From NCBI GenBank assembly GCA_029262895.1, contig JAJCYM010000043.1:109465-173464 (forward strand): 64,000 nt of DNA, written 5' to 3'. Position numbers and translations under genes: made by a program. The first letter of the stretch is position 1. Each line of letters starts with the position of its first letter. Below the pieces are notes generated by a model, which searched no databases, was not told the origin of the DNA, and was given only the letters and a program-made list of their open reading frames with translations. Positions 25,437 to 34,090 of the stretch are shown here, piece after piece. The stretch comes from Roseivirga sp. Lineage in GTDB: Bacteria > Bacteroidota > Bacteroidia > Cytophagales > Cyclobacteriaceae.

Positions 25437-27752
25437 CTATTTGTTATCCGGCAATGCAATTTCAACATTGCTTCGGTAATCTCCCATCAGGTGTTCCGCA
25501 AAGAAATACCACATCATTCTTTCGTAGTACGTTCTTTGTGCTCCCCTATATCCATGGCGTGAGCCAGGGATTGGCATATAGGTAAAGCGTTTACCTGCTT
25601 TTTGCAGCTCATTGACCAGGCGCATACTGTTGCCAGGATGCACATTGTTATCAATCGATCCATGAGTAATAAGGATATGTCCTTTCAGGTTTTTGGCCAA
25701 TGAAGGATTGGTTTTAATCTTGGCGTCCCAGGTCGTTTCGGTGGTTTCGTTGCCGTCTTCATCCTTTTTGGTTTTGTCCTTTCTCTTAACACCATTGTGG
25801 GTTTCACTCCACCATTTATTATAGATGTTGTTGTCATGGTTACCTGCAGAAGATGCCGCTGCAGTGTAGAAATCAGGATAGGTGAGGAGTGCAGCTGTAG
25901 ACATGAAGCCACCACCAGAATGCCCGAAAATGCCGATATTATCAAGATCAATCCAGGAATGACGCTCGGCTAGCTGTTCAAGGGATCGCTTGTCATCAGC
26001 CAGCGCATAATCTCTCAGGTCTTCATAGCCATAGGTGTGATAGTACTTGTCTCGCATTGGGCTGCCTCCACGATGCCCCATACTCACCACGATAAAGCCA
26101 AGCTGAGCCATGGCCGTTTGGTATCCACCAGTGATTGAAAAGTCATTACCAAACGATTCTACCTGTGGGCCAGGATAGACATAAGAGATAATCGGGTACT
26201 TTTTAGTCGGATCAAAATTGAAAGGCTTGAACATTACCCCGTAAAGGTCAGTAATACCATCATCGGCCTTAGTTTTAAAACGTTCAGGCATTTGCCAACC
26301 TGCCTGCTTAAGCAAAGTCAAGTCGGCCGTTTCCAAATCCATTATGATCGAACCGTTATTGTCTTTTAAGACCGATCGGGGCACTACATTGGGTGCAGAA
26401 TAATTATCTACATAGAATTTACTGGACTCCGACATGCTCATTCGATGGTTGCCATTTTCAGTAGAAATGGGCCTAAAACCTGAGCCGTCTAAATTGGCCT
26501 TATACATCAGGGCATAATAAGGGTCGATGTCATTTTCTCTGCCACGGGCTTCAAAATATACTTTTCTCCCAACCGTATCAATTTGTTGTATTCGTCCTGT
26601 TACAAAGTGGCCGCTATTGGTAATCTTGTTTTTGAGGGCTCCAGTATTTCCGTCATAAAGGTACAGTTGGCCCCAGCCTGTTCTTTCAGACCACCAAACA
26701 AGGTCTTGACCTTCATTTAGAATGGCGAGCTGTTGGTAGCTCCAATTGAAATAGGGATGATTCACATCGGTAAACAACTCTTTGACTTCACCAGTAGCCG
26801 TGTTAATTACCGAAACATCAAGTGTGTCGCTGGTTCGGTTCATCCTGCTCATAAACATCTTGTCAGATGTTTTTCCGGGTAGGTAGGTACTAATGGTTTG
26901 ATCAAGATACTTATCAACGTTGATATCAAGCCTTGCTCTGGAAGCTACATCAAAAATCTCGAGTACTTGTTGAGGAATCTCCTGCTCACCGGGCATGGCA
27001 TATTTGTAAACTTCCAATTCCGGCCTCGGATTTTTAAGCTCATTAATTACGAAAAGGTCACTGACTTTTCGAGAATCGTTTCTGTTGACAAAGAACTTCT
27101 TTGAGTCTTTAAACCAACGTACTCTAGCTCTCATTCGCTTGTCAGTAGTGGTGTCACCATGCTGAAACTGGTAGGAGAACCAGCGCTCGCCATCCGTAGT
27201 TAGCTGAATTTCAGTGGAGTCCGCGTCACCCACTTCCATTAGATAGAGGTTGTGATGTCTAGCGAAGGCGATATAACTGCTATCGGGTGCATAAGACGCC
27301 CAATTATTGCGTTTATCTGCTTTTTCTGTTGAATCACCTCTGGTAATCATCTTGGAGTTGATATCAAAATGATAGTCGATACTATCCACCATAAAGGTCA
27401 TGGTCTCATTATCATCCTCCAATTTTAAACCCCTGAGCGTAAGCTCATTAAAGTTCCAGGGTTTACGGGTGAGCTCACTTAGCTTGGCAGCAAAGTCTTT
27501 ATTGTCGAAGAGTAATGTTCTACTTTTTTTGGTGGGATCAACCACGTAATAGTTCTTACCGCTGGTTGTGGTATAGGTATACCAAAACTTGTCACTGTCC
27601 TCAAACCACTGCGGATTGACACGAGTGCTTTTGAGCATTTTATTAACGTTGGCAGACCTGAATTTTTCTGCCGCCTTAAAATCGGCTTTCTGCTGGGCCA
27701 CAGCTGAGACTGAGAAAAGCAATAGGAGTGCTATGATTGATTGTTTCATCAT
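25437..27752 (-). CDS. S9 family serine peptidase (DPP-IV type), secreted
   Basis: Prolyl-oligopeptidase-family exopeptidase of about 770 aa. After a signal peptide (SVSAVAQ) comes a beta-propeller domain to roughly residue 500, then an alpha/beta hydrolase with the nucleophile in GHSGGG (about residue 620), aspartate in GSIDNN (about 710) and histidine in SRHGYRG (about 743). It would remove dipeptides from peptides in the periplasm. The ATG at 27752 (or 27749) is preferred to the longer frame from 27785, whose extra residues precede the signal peptide. Confidence 0.9.
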   Translation of the reverse strand: MMKQSIIALLLLFSVSAVAQQKADFKAAEKFRSANVNKMLKSTRVNPQWFEDSDKFWYTYTTTSGKNYYVVDPTKKSRTLLFDNKDFAAKLSELTRKPWNFNELTLRGLKLEDDNETMTFMVDSIDYHFDINSKMITRGDSTEKADKRNNWASYAPDSSYIAFARHHNLYLMEVGDADSTEIQLTTDGERWFSYQFQHGDTTTDKRMRARVRWFKDSKKFFVNRNDSRKVSDLFVINELKNPRPELEVYKYAMPGEQEIPQQVLEIFDVASRARLDINVDKYLDQTISTYLPGKTSDKMFMSRMNRTSDTLDVSVINTATGEVKELFTDVNHPYFNWSYQQLAILNEGQDLVWWSERTGWGQLYLYDGNTGALKNKITNSGHFVTGRIQQIDTVGRKVYFEARGRENDIDPYYALMYKANLDGSGFRPISTENGNHRMSMSESSKFYVDNYSAPNVVPRSVLKDNNGSIIMDLETADLTLLKQAGWQMPERFKTKADDGITDLYGVMFKPFNFDPTKKYPIISYVYPGPQVESFGNDFSITGGYQTAMAQLGFIVVSMGHRGGSPMRDKYYHTYGYEDLRDYALADDKRSLEQLAERHSWIDLDNIGIFGHSGGGFMSTAALLTYPDFYTAAASSAGNHDNNIYNKWWSETHNGVKRKDKTKKDEDGNETTETTWDAKIKTNPSLAKNLKGHILITHGSIDNNVHPGNSMRLVNELQKAGKRFTYMPIPGSRHGYRGAQRTYYERMMWYFFAEHLMGDYRSNVEIALPDNK

Positions 27753-28260
27753 TAGTAGGTTGTTGATCCCTAATAATAACCGCAAGTTTTTAGAATACCA
27801 ACGGGTTTGTTTTTAGTAAGCCTGAGCAAGGATGAGTGGGAGAGTAAATGACAGCGATCGTATCAATTATCGTTCTGACCAGAAGGACAAAAGACCCTTA
27901 CATCCCATTTCCTTACTTTTCTTTGTATGACCAAAGAAAAGTAACAAAAGAAAAGACACCAACCTGCCTTTGCCGAAGCGGCTACGCGCAGGCAGGCATC
28001 AAACACATCGAAGCGACCGTTTGGAGGCTATGGCATCGTTTTTCGGTCGATGTGCACGCTGATGTTGGATCCCCACCACCCGAGTCTGTTAAATGCTATC
28101 ATTGAATTTTGATTCCTATCTTAAGAGATATCTATAAATTGAGTCAGCCGAATTCTGGCAGTTCTATTCTGGTGTCATAGTTAAACTAATGGCAAGTAAA
28201 GGGTCGGCTGGGATTAGAGTTTTTCCATCCTGTACCAGCGAAGTGTCTGAAGAGCATAAA
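27753..28260. repeat. Gene-free region with two palindromic repeats
   Basis: About 500 bases without a credible gene. A perfect 13-base inverted repeat TTACTTTTCTTTG (27913-27925) / CAAAGAAAAGTAA (27932-27944) is followed by a GC-rich hairpin CCTGCC...GGCAGG at about 27963-27996. Both resemble interspersed intergenic elements recalled from Bacteroidota and other bacteria. A plus-strand frame across them (27848-28105) is judged spurious. Confidence 0.55.
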
Positions 28261-28287
28261 AAAAGGCCATCCACTGGTCGGCCTTTT
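28261..28287 (-). terminator. Terminator of the second DUF2911 gene
   Basis: Stem AAAAGGCC (28261-28268) pairs with GGCCTTTT (28280-28287) around an 11-base loop, extended outward by a further A-run on the left. It lies 19 bases beyond the DUF2911 stop. Confidence 0.75.
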
Positions 28288-28305
28288 ATTACGATTAGAA
28301 GGGTA

Positions 28306-28881
28306 TCAGAATTTTATCGGCATTTCGGCAATCGTGTTTTCCCAGCCGACAACCATATGAACGCCCCCATCTACAGGTTTGAAGTAGATAGAAAGGGCTT
28401 CGATGAGTTTATCAGATTTGCTTACTGGACCTTCCACGGTGGCTACCGGGTTTGCCTTCTCTTCATCAGACAGGGTAAATGGCCCCCACATATCAATTCT
28501 TGAGAAGAGTTGAAATTCCCATGTTTTTTCACCAAGTACTGCGAATACGGAATAAGTACCAGCGCTAACCTTTGTTCCTCCGATGTTCACATCCTGGAAG
28601 AATGTAATTTCGTTGGCTTGGTTGGCACCCATTCTCCAAAGTTTTCCGAATTTTTCCTTTACTCCAATCATCTCTCTTCCTTTAACTTGAGGTCGGCTGT
28701 AGTAAAGCTTTATTTGTGGAGATGTGATTTTTCTGGCCCTTAGGTCTGCATAGGCTAGACGGTCAGGATGATAAGCTACGTCCATTGGGCTTGCGTCAAG
28801 GTCTTGGAATTCCTGTGCATTCACCTCAGATACAATAAAAAAGGTGGCAATGGCTAGTAATGAAACTACTGTTTTTTTCAT
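28306..28881 (-). CDS. DUF2911 protein, secreted
   Basis: A 191 aa protein with a signal peptide (VSEVNAQ) and a single DUF2911 domain: IKLYYSRPQVKGR, LWRMGANQANEITF, and VSAGTYSVFAVL. It corresponds to the N-terminal part of the larger DUF2911 protein at 7994-8875 without the helical extension. It is flanked by its own terminator and appears monocistronic. The function is unknown. Confidence 0.82.
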   Translation of the reverse strand: MKKTVVSLLAIATFFIVSEVNAQEFQDLDASPMDVAYHPDRLAYADLRARKITSPQIKLYYSRPQVKGREMIGVKEKFGKLWRMGANQANEITFFQDVNIGGTKVSAGTYSVFAVLGEKTWEFQLFSRIDMWGPFTLSDEEKANPVATVEGPVSKSDKLIEALSIYFKPVDGGVHMVVGWENTIAEMPIKF

Positions 28882-28949
28882 GGTTGTTTGTTTTATTATT
28901 AAGTCAAATCATAGTGTTTAACGCTATTTTAAAAATTGTGTCGAAAGTA

Positions 28950-30206
28950 TCAATGAAAGAAAAGATAGGCGATAAAAATCGCTGCTATAATTCCAGCTAA
29001 GTCGGCTATAAGACCGGCTGCAACTGAATAGCGAATTTTAGTAATTCTCACCGCTCCATAATAAACGGCTAAAACATAGAATGTGGTTTCAGTAGAACCT
29101 TGAAAAACACTGGCAAGCCTTCCCTGAAAGGTGTCAGCACCATTTATTCCCAAGGCAGGGTTGTTAAACACATCCCAGACCTCAACCATGGCCGCTCGGG
29201 CACCACCACCGCTAAGGGGTTTCATAAAGGCGACTGGTAATGAATCCACAAAATCTGTGTTTACCCCAAGAAACTCGAAGAACCATCTAAGTGCATCCAG
29301 CACATAGTCCAAGGTGCCTGAAGCTCTGAAGACTCCAATCGCAACAAGAATGCCGATGAGGTAAGGAATAATTTTAATGGCAACACCGAAGCCCTCTTTT
29401 GCCCCCTCAATAAATGCGTCATAGACATTCACCTTTTTTTTGAATGCCAGAGTCATGAATGCCACCATGATTCCGACCAAAATTGCAGCACTGGCTACAT
29501 TGGAAATCACTTCAACCTGGGCCTGTGATATTGACTGGAAATACATGATTAAGCCTATAATCAGTATTGTGAAAGTCCCGAGGTATCCGAGTATAACTTT
29601 ATTGAAAAGGTTGATTCTTTGAAACAACGAAACAGTAACAAGTCCTACTAGGGTTGAACAGTATGTGGCCAATAAAATGGGCACGAAAATATCGGCCGGA
29701 TTTCCTGAGCCATAAGATGTTTTCAGTGCCATTATAGATACGGGTATCAGCGTAAGGCCCGAGGTGTTAAGCACAAGGAACATGATTTGTGCATTTGAGG
29801 CAGTATCCTTTTTGGGGTTTAACTCTTGAAGACCATCCATGGCTTGAAGCCCGACAGGTGTTGCAGCATTATCAAGGCCCAAAAAATTCATGGAGAAGTT
29901 CATCACCATTGGCCCGAAGACTGGGTGATTTTTGGGTATTTCTGGAAATATCTTTGTGAATAGGGGACTTATCAATCTGGAGATTATTGCCACCATTCCT
30001 CCTTTTTCCCCAATTTTCATGATTCCCATCCACAGACAAAGCGCCCCGGTAAGACCAATGGAAATCTCGAAACCCAGCTTTGCCTTATCGAAGGTGCTGT
30101 CCATAATCGCACCAAAAACCTGGGTATCTCCAAAGAAGATCAACTTGATTAATGCAACAACAAAAGCGATTACAAAAAAGGCTACAAAAAGGTAGTTTAA
30201 AGCCAT
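28950..30206 (-). CDS. Nucleoside-recognition (Gate) domain membrane protein, SpmA/SpmB-like fusion
   Basis: A 418 aa inner-membrane protein with about ten hydrophobic segments. Two Gate-type halves are visible: GLTGALCLWMGIMKIGEKGG with LDNAATPVGLQAM in the first, and GFGVAIKIIPYLIGILVAIG with PLSGGGARAAMVEV in the second. The halves match spore-maturation SpmA and SpmB, which are separate in Bacillus and fused in many non-sporulating Bacteroidota. The transported solute is unknown. Confidence 0.8.
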   Translation of the reverse strand: MALNYLFVAFFVIAFVVALIKLIFFGDTQVFGAIMDSTFDKAKLGFEISIGLTGALCLWMGIMKIGEKGGMVAIISRLISPLFTKIFPEIPKNHPVFGPMVMNFSMNFLGLDNAATPVGLQAMDGLQELNPKKDTASNAQIMFLVLNTSGLTLIPVSIMALKTSYGSGNPADIFVPILLATYCSTLVGLVTVSLFQRINLFNKVILGYLGTFTILIIGLIMYFQSISQAQVEVISNVASAAILVGIMVAFMTLAFKKKVNVYDAFIEGAKEGFGVAIKIIPYLIGILVAIGVFRASGTLDYVLDALRWFFEFLGVNTDFVDSLPVAFMKPLSGGGARAAMVEVWDVFNNPALGINGADTFQGRLASVFQGSTETTFYVLAVYYGAVRITKIRYSVAAGLIADLAGIIAAIFIAYLFFH

Positions 30207-30304
30207 ATTGATAGTTTACCTGCGCAGTATAGATTTTATGCCCTTAATATCCAACAGGAATTAGCTAGTTGACTGAATCATATCAACAAGTTTGAGGCTG
30301 ATCG

Positions 30305-30991
30305 TTAAAGGTTTAATAAGTGAATGGCAGCGATTCCAGCAGTTTCTGTTCGAAGCCTACTGGTTCCTAAACTCACCTTTTTATAATGTGCTTGCGTAGC
30401 ACGGCTAATTTCATTTGTGGAGAAATCCCCTTCTGGACCTATCAGAACTAAGTGATGGCCATTTTTCTGGATTGATTCTTTGAGGTAGAGATGGTTCTCG
30501 GGATCAACATAAGCGATAAACTTGTGCTCAACATTATAAGATAGCATTTGATCAAACTTGGTCAACTCATCTATCTGAGGCATAAATGCCTTGATGGATT
30601 GCTTCATGGCACTAATTGCCTTTTTCCTCAAGCGATCAATTTTAACTATCCTTCGCTCAGAATGATCACAAAGCATTGGTGTGATTCTATCCACTCCAAA
30701 CTCCACCGCCTTTTCTACAAACCATTCCAGTCGATCTATATTCTTAGTGGGTGCAATGGCAATGTGTCGATATAAGGGAGCTGATGCAACCTGCTTTGTT
30801 TCAACAATTTCGAAGGCGCACCTTTTTTGATGGGGCTCTGTAATCAGCGCCTTGTAAAAGCAGCCAAGGCCATCAGTCAAATCAATTTGGTCACCTTCCT
30901 TTAGTCTGAGCACCTTAACTGCATGTCTCGATTCCTCTTCAGTAAGAAGATGGTCACCTTTTGAAATGTTGGGTTGATAAAAAAGCTGCAT
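30305..30991 (-). CDS. rsmE: 16S rRNA (uracil-1498-N3)-methyltransferase
   Basis: SPOUT-class RNA methyltransferase of 228 aa acting on the 30S subunit. An N-terminal PUA-like domain (HLLTEEESRHAVKVLRLKEG) is followed by the knot, with the AdoMet-binding loop LIGPEGDFSTNE and the closing RLRTETAGIAAI. The length and both signatures are typical. Confidence 0.94.
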   Translation of the reverse strand: MQLFYQPNISKGDHLLTEEESRHAVKVLRLKEGDQIDLTDGLGCFYKALITEPHQKRCAFEIVETKQVASAPLYRHIAIAPTKNIDRLEWFVEKAVEFGVDRITPMLCDHSERRIVKIDRLRKKAISAMKQSIKAFMPQIDELTKFDQMLSYNVEHKFIAYVDPENHLYLKESIQKNGHHLVLIGPEGDFSTNEISRATQAHYKKVSLGTSRLRTETAGIAAIHLLNL

Positions 30992-31084
30992 GAGTTAGAT
31001 TGGTGGCTAAAATAAACAATGGGATTCTGAATTCAACCATTAATCTGAGTTCGGTTTACGGATTCCTCCAAAGGTTCTACTAGG

Positions 31085-31230
31085 CCTACAGAAACGTCAT
31101 TCCGGAATTTTTCTTCCAATATTTCAAAAAGGAAGAAAAATATCCGGAATCTCAGCCATTTGAAGCTTCGAGATACCGCATAAAATAGTCCATAAGGAAA
31201 AATATGGACTATTTTTCCGGCATGACGACT
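31085..31230. repeat. Compound palindromic element
   Basis: Outer arms CGTCATTCCGG near 31085 and CCGGCATGACG near 31217-31227 are complementary with one mismatch. Inside are two further hairpins: CCGG.ATTTTTCTTCC / GGAAGAAAAATATCCGG and ATAGTCCAT / ATGGACTAT. The result is a cloverleaf-like element in the 273-base gap between rsmE and the divergent glycosyltransferase gene. It shares the GTCATTCCG end motif with element A at 6304. Confidence 0.6.
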
Positions 31231-31264
31231 TTCTTATCCTGAACTCACCTTATATTAGGCAGAT

Positions 31265-32752
31265 ATGCGAATCTATGGCCCATTATCATTGAGTCAATAT
31301 AGGCTTGTTCAATTAGGCGCTAATTTGGTGATGATTGCAGTTTGGTATTTGTCCAGTCAGGGCTTGTTGTTCTGGGATGATTTCACCTATCTCAATTTTG
31401 CCGACCAGATCAACCAAGGCGAATTCGAGGTGACGACCAATCATTTTACGAGTAGGGTAGGCCTGCTCTATCCTGTTGCCTGGACCATTAAGTTCTTTGG
31501 AATTGGGATACATTCGATGGTTATATTTCCTCTGATCTGTGCTTTGATCTTGCTTAACCTGTTTTTCTGGTTGGGGTATCGTACCAGCCAATGGGTTGGA
31601 CTGATTGGCGCGGCCTTGATTCTCTCAGATTATCACCTGATTTACTTCAGTAATCACTTATTCCCTGAATTGCCTCTGGCCTTATGCGTTTTTGTGTTTC
31701 TGCTCTCTTATTACCTGCTATTGAGAAATGATATCGTTCCCAGGTATGCCGGGTTTTTAGGTGCATTGGCACTGTTCGGAGCCTTTCTTATTAAAACAAC
31801 AATCATCCTTCTTCTTCCTCTGATCATCTATCTGTTTGTGATTGACAGAAGGCAAAAACGTCATGGTTCCTTTTGGCTCGTGTTTATCTTTTTAGGAGTG
31901 TTTTTTCTAGTGCTCAATGGGCTTTGGTATGAAGAGGTCAAGGGAAACTTCTTTTACAGATTGCAGAACATTGCCAATAATCACGTGGCAACCCCCAAGA
32001 CTTTTTTTGACAAAGGAGGTGTAGAAATTTTAAAGCGACTGACTTACTTGCCCGTATTGGGTTTTTTGAAAGGAGGCTTTTTTATCCCATTGCTTGCAGC
32101 ACTGCCTGCTATGTTTAAGCTGCGAAAGTCAGACTTCAGTCTACAAAAGGCTGAAAATATTTGGCCAATTGCATCTCTTTTCCTGCTAGGTGCATTTTGG
32201 TTTATGTCCACCAGTTGGAGGTTTTATAGCCCAATGCCCACCGAGAATAGACATATTGTTTATTTTATTCCGGTATTTATTATGACTGCGGCTTTGTATT
32301 GGCCCAAGCACGGCTGGTTTGAATGGATGCGGAAAAACTATCTGATATTTGCGATTTTGATAGGCCTCCTGGTGATACCTTTATATGCCATTTCAAAATC
32401 AGGAAGAACCAATTTTAAAGAACTGTCCTCTGTAATTCAGACACAGCTGGTTGAAAATGAGAACGCCCAATTGGTAATTACCGATGGCCTTACCAGCTAT
32501 GGGTATAAATATTTTTATGGAATGGCGGAGGCAGAAGATATCTATTTGTGGTTTTCAGAACAGGAAACACTCGACTATTTAAAGGTATTTAAGAATCCAG
32601 GTTATCTTCTCATTAATAGAGCGCATTTTAATGAGGACTATAACGACACTGAAAATTACAATCATTTAATCGAGCAACTGCAGGAATACGGGATCAATAT
32701 TGGTTTATTGAAACAGGAGGGAGCCGTGGAATTTTATCTTTTGACCAAATAG
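31265..32752 (+). CDS. Family 39-like membrane glycosyltransferase (ArnT/PMT type)
   Basis: A 495 aa protein with about ten membrane helices and a GT-C layout. The first periplasmic loop contains WDDFTYL, an acidic pair at the position of the catalytic DD/DE motif of PMT and ArnT enzymes. Such enzymes transfer a sugar from a polyprenyl-phosphate donor. The C-terminal ~110 residues form a soluble domain. The following ACT-domain gene starts one base after the stop. Confidence 0.75.
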   Translation: MRIYGPLSLSQYRLVQLGANLVMIAVWYLSSQGLLFWDDFTYLNFADQINQGEFEVTTNHFTSRVGLLYPVAWTIKFFGIGIHSMVIFPLICALILLNLFFWLGYRTSQWVGLIGAALILSDYHLIYFSNHLFPELPLALCVFVFLLSYYLLLRNDIVPRYAGFLGALALFGAFLIKTTIILLLPLIIYLFVIDRRQKRHGSFWLVFIFLGVFFLVLNGLWYEEVKGNFFYRLQNIANNHVATPKTFFDKGGVEILKRLTYLPVLGFLKGGFFIPLLAALPAMFKLRKSDFSLQKAENIWPIASLFLLGAFWFMSTSWRFYSPMPTENRHIVYFIPVFIMTAALYWPKHGWFEWMRKNYLIFAILIGLLVIPLYAISKSGRTNFKELSSVIQTQLVENENAQLVITDGLTSYGYKYFYGMAEAEDIYLWFSEQETLDYLKVFKNPGYLLINRAHFNEDYNDTENYNHLIEQLQEYGINIGLLKQEGAVEFYLLTK

Positions 32753-32753
32753 T

Positions 32754-33152
32754 ATGGGGGGAGAAAAGAACCTTGACACTTTACTGAGGAAGCTTCAACC
32801 CGTATTGAATCAAGGTGTCTATGTTTTTTGCAGCTTGAAGGAGCCTGACTTGGAGCTAATAGAAAAGTCGATATGCCACTTTAAAGAAGAGGAGGGAACG
32901 ACTCTGATATTGAAGAAAGAGTATGCAGATATCGAAGCGCTATCTTATACATTTGAGGCAAGTTGGCTCACTTTGCAAGTGCACTCAGCGCTTGATGCTG
33001 TAGGAATGACAGCCGCTTTTTCCAGTGCCCTGACAAATCACGGGGTCAGTTGTAATGTAATTGCAGGTTACCATCATGACCATCTCTTTGTGCCAGTAAA
33101 TGAGACTGAAAGGGCTATGCAGGTACTTCGAACCTTATCAAAAGGGCAATAA
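32754..33152 (+). CDS. ACT-domain protein (DUF2241-like)
   Basis: A 132 aa small protein with two ACT-like halves. The C-terminal half (VGMTAAFSSALTNHGVSCN, then HDHLFVPVNETERAMQVL) matches the DUF2241/ACT_7 pattern. Members probably bind amino acids. It lies one base after the glycosyltransferase gene and ends at a strong bidirectional terminator. Confidence 0.75.
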   Translation: MGGEKNLDTLLRKLQPVLNQGVYVFCSLKEPDLELIEKSICHFKEEEGTTLILKKEYADIEALSYTFEASWLTLQVHSALDAVGMTAAFSSALTNHGVSCNVIAGYHHDHLFVPVNETERAMQVLRTLSKGQ

Positions 33153-33187
33153 AAAAGCCCCGACAGTGTCACCATCAGGGCTTTTTT
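33151..33187. terminator. Bidirectional intrinsic terminator
   Basis: AAAAAAGCCC (33151-33160) pairs with GGGCTTTTTT (33178-33187). It separates the convergent ACT-domain gene and the hypothetical gene at 33202 and carries U-tracts on both strands. Confidence 0.85.
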
Positions 33188-33201
33188 TGAATATTATCGT
33201 G

Positions 33202-33666
33202 CTATCCCATTTTCAAAAGCTGCGTTTCACCAGCTCTCATAATAGCATACTCTTTAAACTCTTCGAACTCTGTACTATCCATATTGTCAGAGGCAGACCC
33301 AGCATTTGGAGGTCTGAATTGAAATTCAGATTCCCACCACTGCCTAGCGTATTCCCTTGCCTGATCTTTGTCAACCTCAAATTGGCTGACCTGACCGTCA
33401 CCAACTAACCAAGGCTTATCCTGTGAGCTGTATTTTTGAAAAATCATCGTCCTCATTTTGGTGCCCATGTCATCATTTTTCTGAAAATGAGCCTTTGAAT
33501 AAGCCAATGTTTCTGGCTCAATCATTTTGTTATCCCAAAAGCGCTTCGATTGAATAATCTGTGCTGAAGTGAGTAGGTAACCCTCACCAAATTCTAAAAG
33601 AGAACCTTCCAGATCGCAAGATCGGGCTGGTTTTTTCTTCTTTTTACCAAATCCAAATATTCCCAT
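33202..33666 (-). CDS. Hypothetical protein
   Basis: A 154 aa soluble protein starting MGIFGFGKKKKKPARSC from the ATG at 33666; the longer frame from 33705 is less likely. It has no signal peptide. Trp-rich and acidic segments (ARQWWESEFQF, TEFEEFKEY) occur in the second half. I do not recognise the family. Coding is supported by the intact frame, the downstream terminator and the position next to the acyl-CoA-binding protein gene. Confidence 0.6.
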   Translation of the reverse strand: MGIFGFGKKKKKPARSCDLEGSLLEFGEGYLLTSAQIIQSKRFWDNKMIEPETLAYSKAHFQKNDDMGTKMRTMIFQKYSSQDKPWLVGDGQVSQFEVDKDQAREYARQWWESEFQFRPPNAGSASDNMDSTEFEEFKEYAIMRAGETQLLKMG

Positions 33667-33773
33667 GTTGTTTGTTATTTTGAGTTGTTCAAAAACCGGT
33701 CGCAAAGATGCGAATAAAATCCCAATTAAGGAACAACTATTAGTAATACGAATGAAACGGAATTTTGTATCGG

Positions 33774-34040
33774 TTAGTTCGCCTCAGCGGCTCTCAAACT
33801 GTTTACAAGGTCGATATAACCGGCCATTGCATCTTCAGCTGCTTTTCCCTTAAGCGCTGCCCAGGAGTTATACTTGGCAGCGGCTTTGAAGTCAAAACCT
33901 CCTGGAGGCTCGCTATTGTTATCTCCGATTGTAGCCTGCTTGTAAAGGGCATACAATTTTAATAAGTCGTCATTGGATGGTCTTTCGGCCAAGGACTGTG
34001 ATAAGTCGACAGCTTCTTGAAATTTTTCTTTTAGCTCCAT
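33774..34040 (-). CDS. Acyl-CoA-binding protein
   Basis: An 88 aa four-helix ACBP-type protein. The core LYALYKQATIGDNN and the following KYNSWAALKGKA reproduce the eukaryotic ACBP signature (YxxYKQATxGD...KWxAWxxxKG). It would bind medium- and long-chain acyl-CoA in the cytoplasm and buffer the free pool. The ATG at 34040 is chosen over the frame start at 34076. It lies 50 bases after the citrate synthase stop on the same strand and may be co-transcribed. Confidence 0.88.
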   Translation of the reverse strand: MELKEKFQEAVDLSQSLAERPSNDDLLKLYALYKQATIGDNNSEPPGGFDFKAAAKYNSWAALKGKAAEDAMAGYIDLVNSLRAAEAN

Positions 34041-34090
34041 ATAGTTACTGATAGTAGGGACACAAGTCTGACCCAAGCTAATTATTTTTA

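Noticed and set aside
27848..28105. Plus-strand frame upstream of the S9 peptidase gene
   Set aside because: It runs straight across two palindromic repeats and shows no domain or conserved pattern.
28189..28503. 104-codon plus-strand frame overlapping the second DUF2911 gene
   Set aside because: It reads through the terminator and the antisense of the DUF2911 domain; the minus-strand gene explains the sequence.
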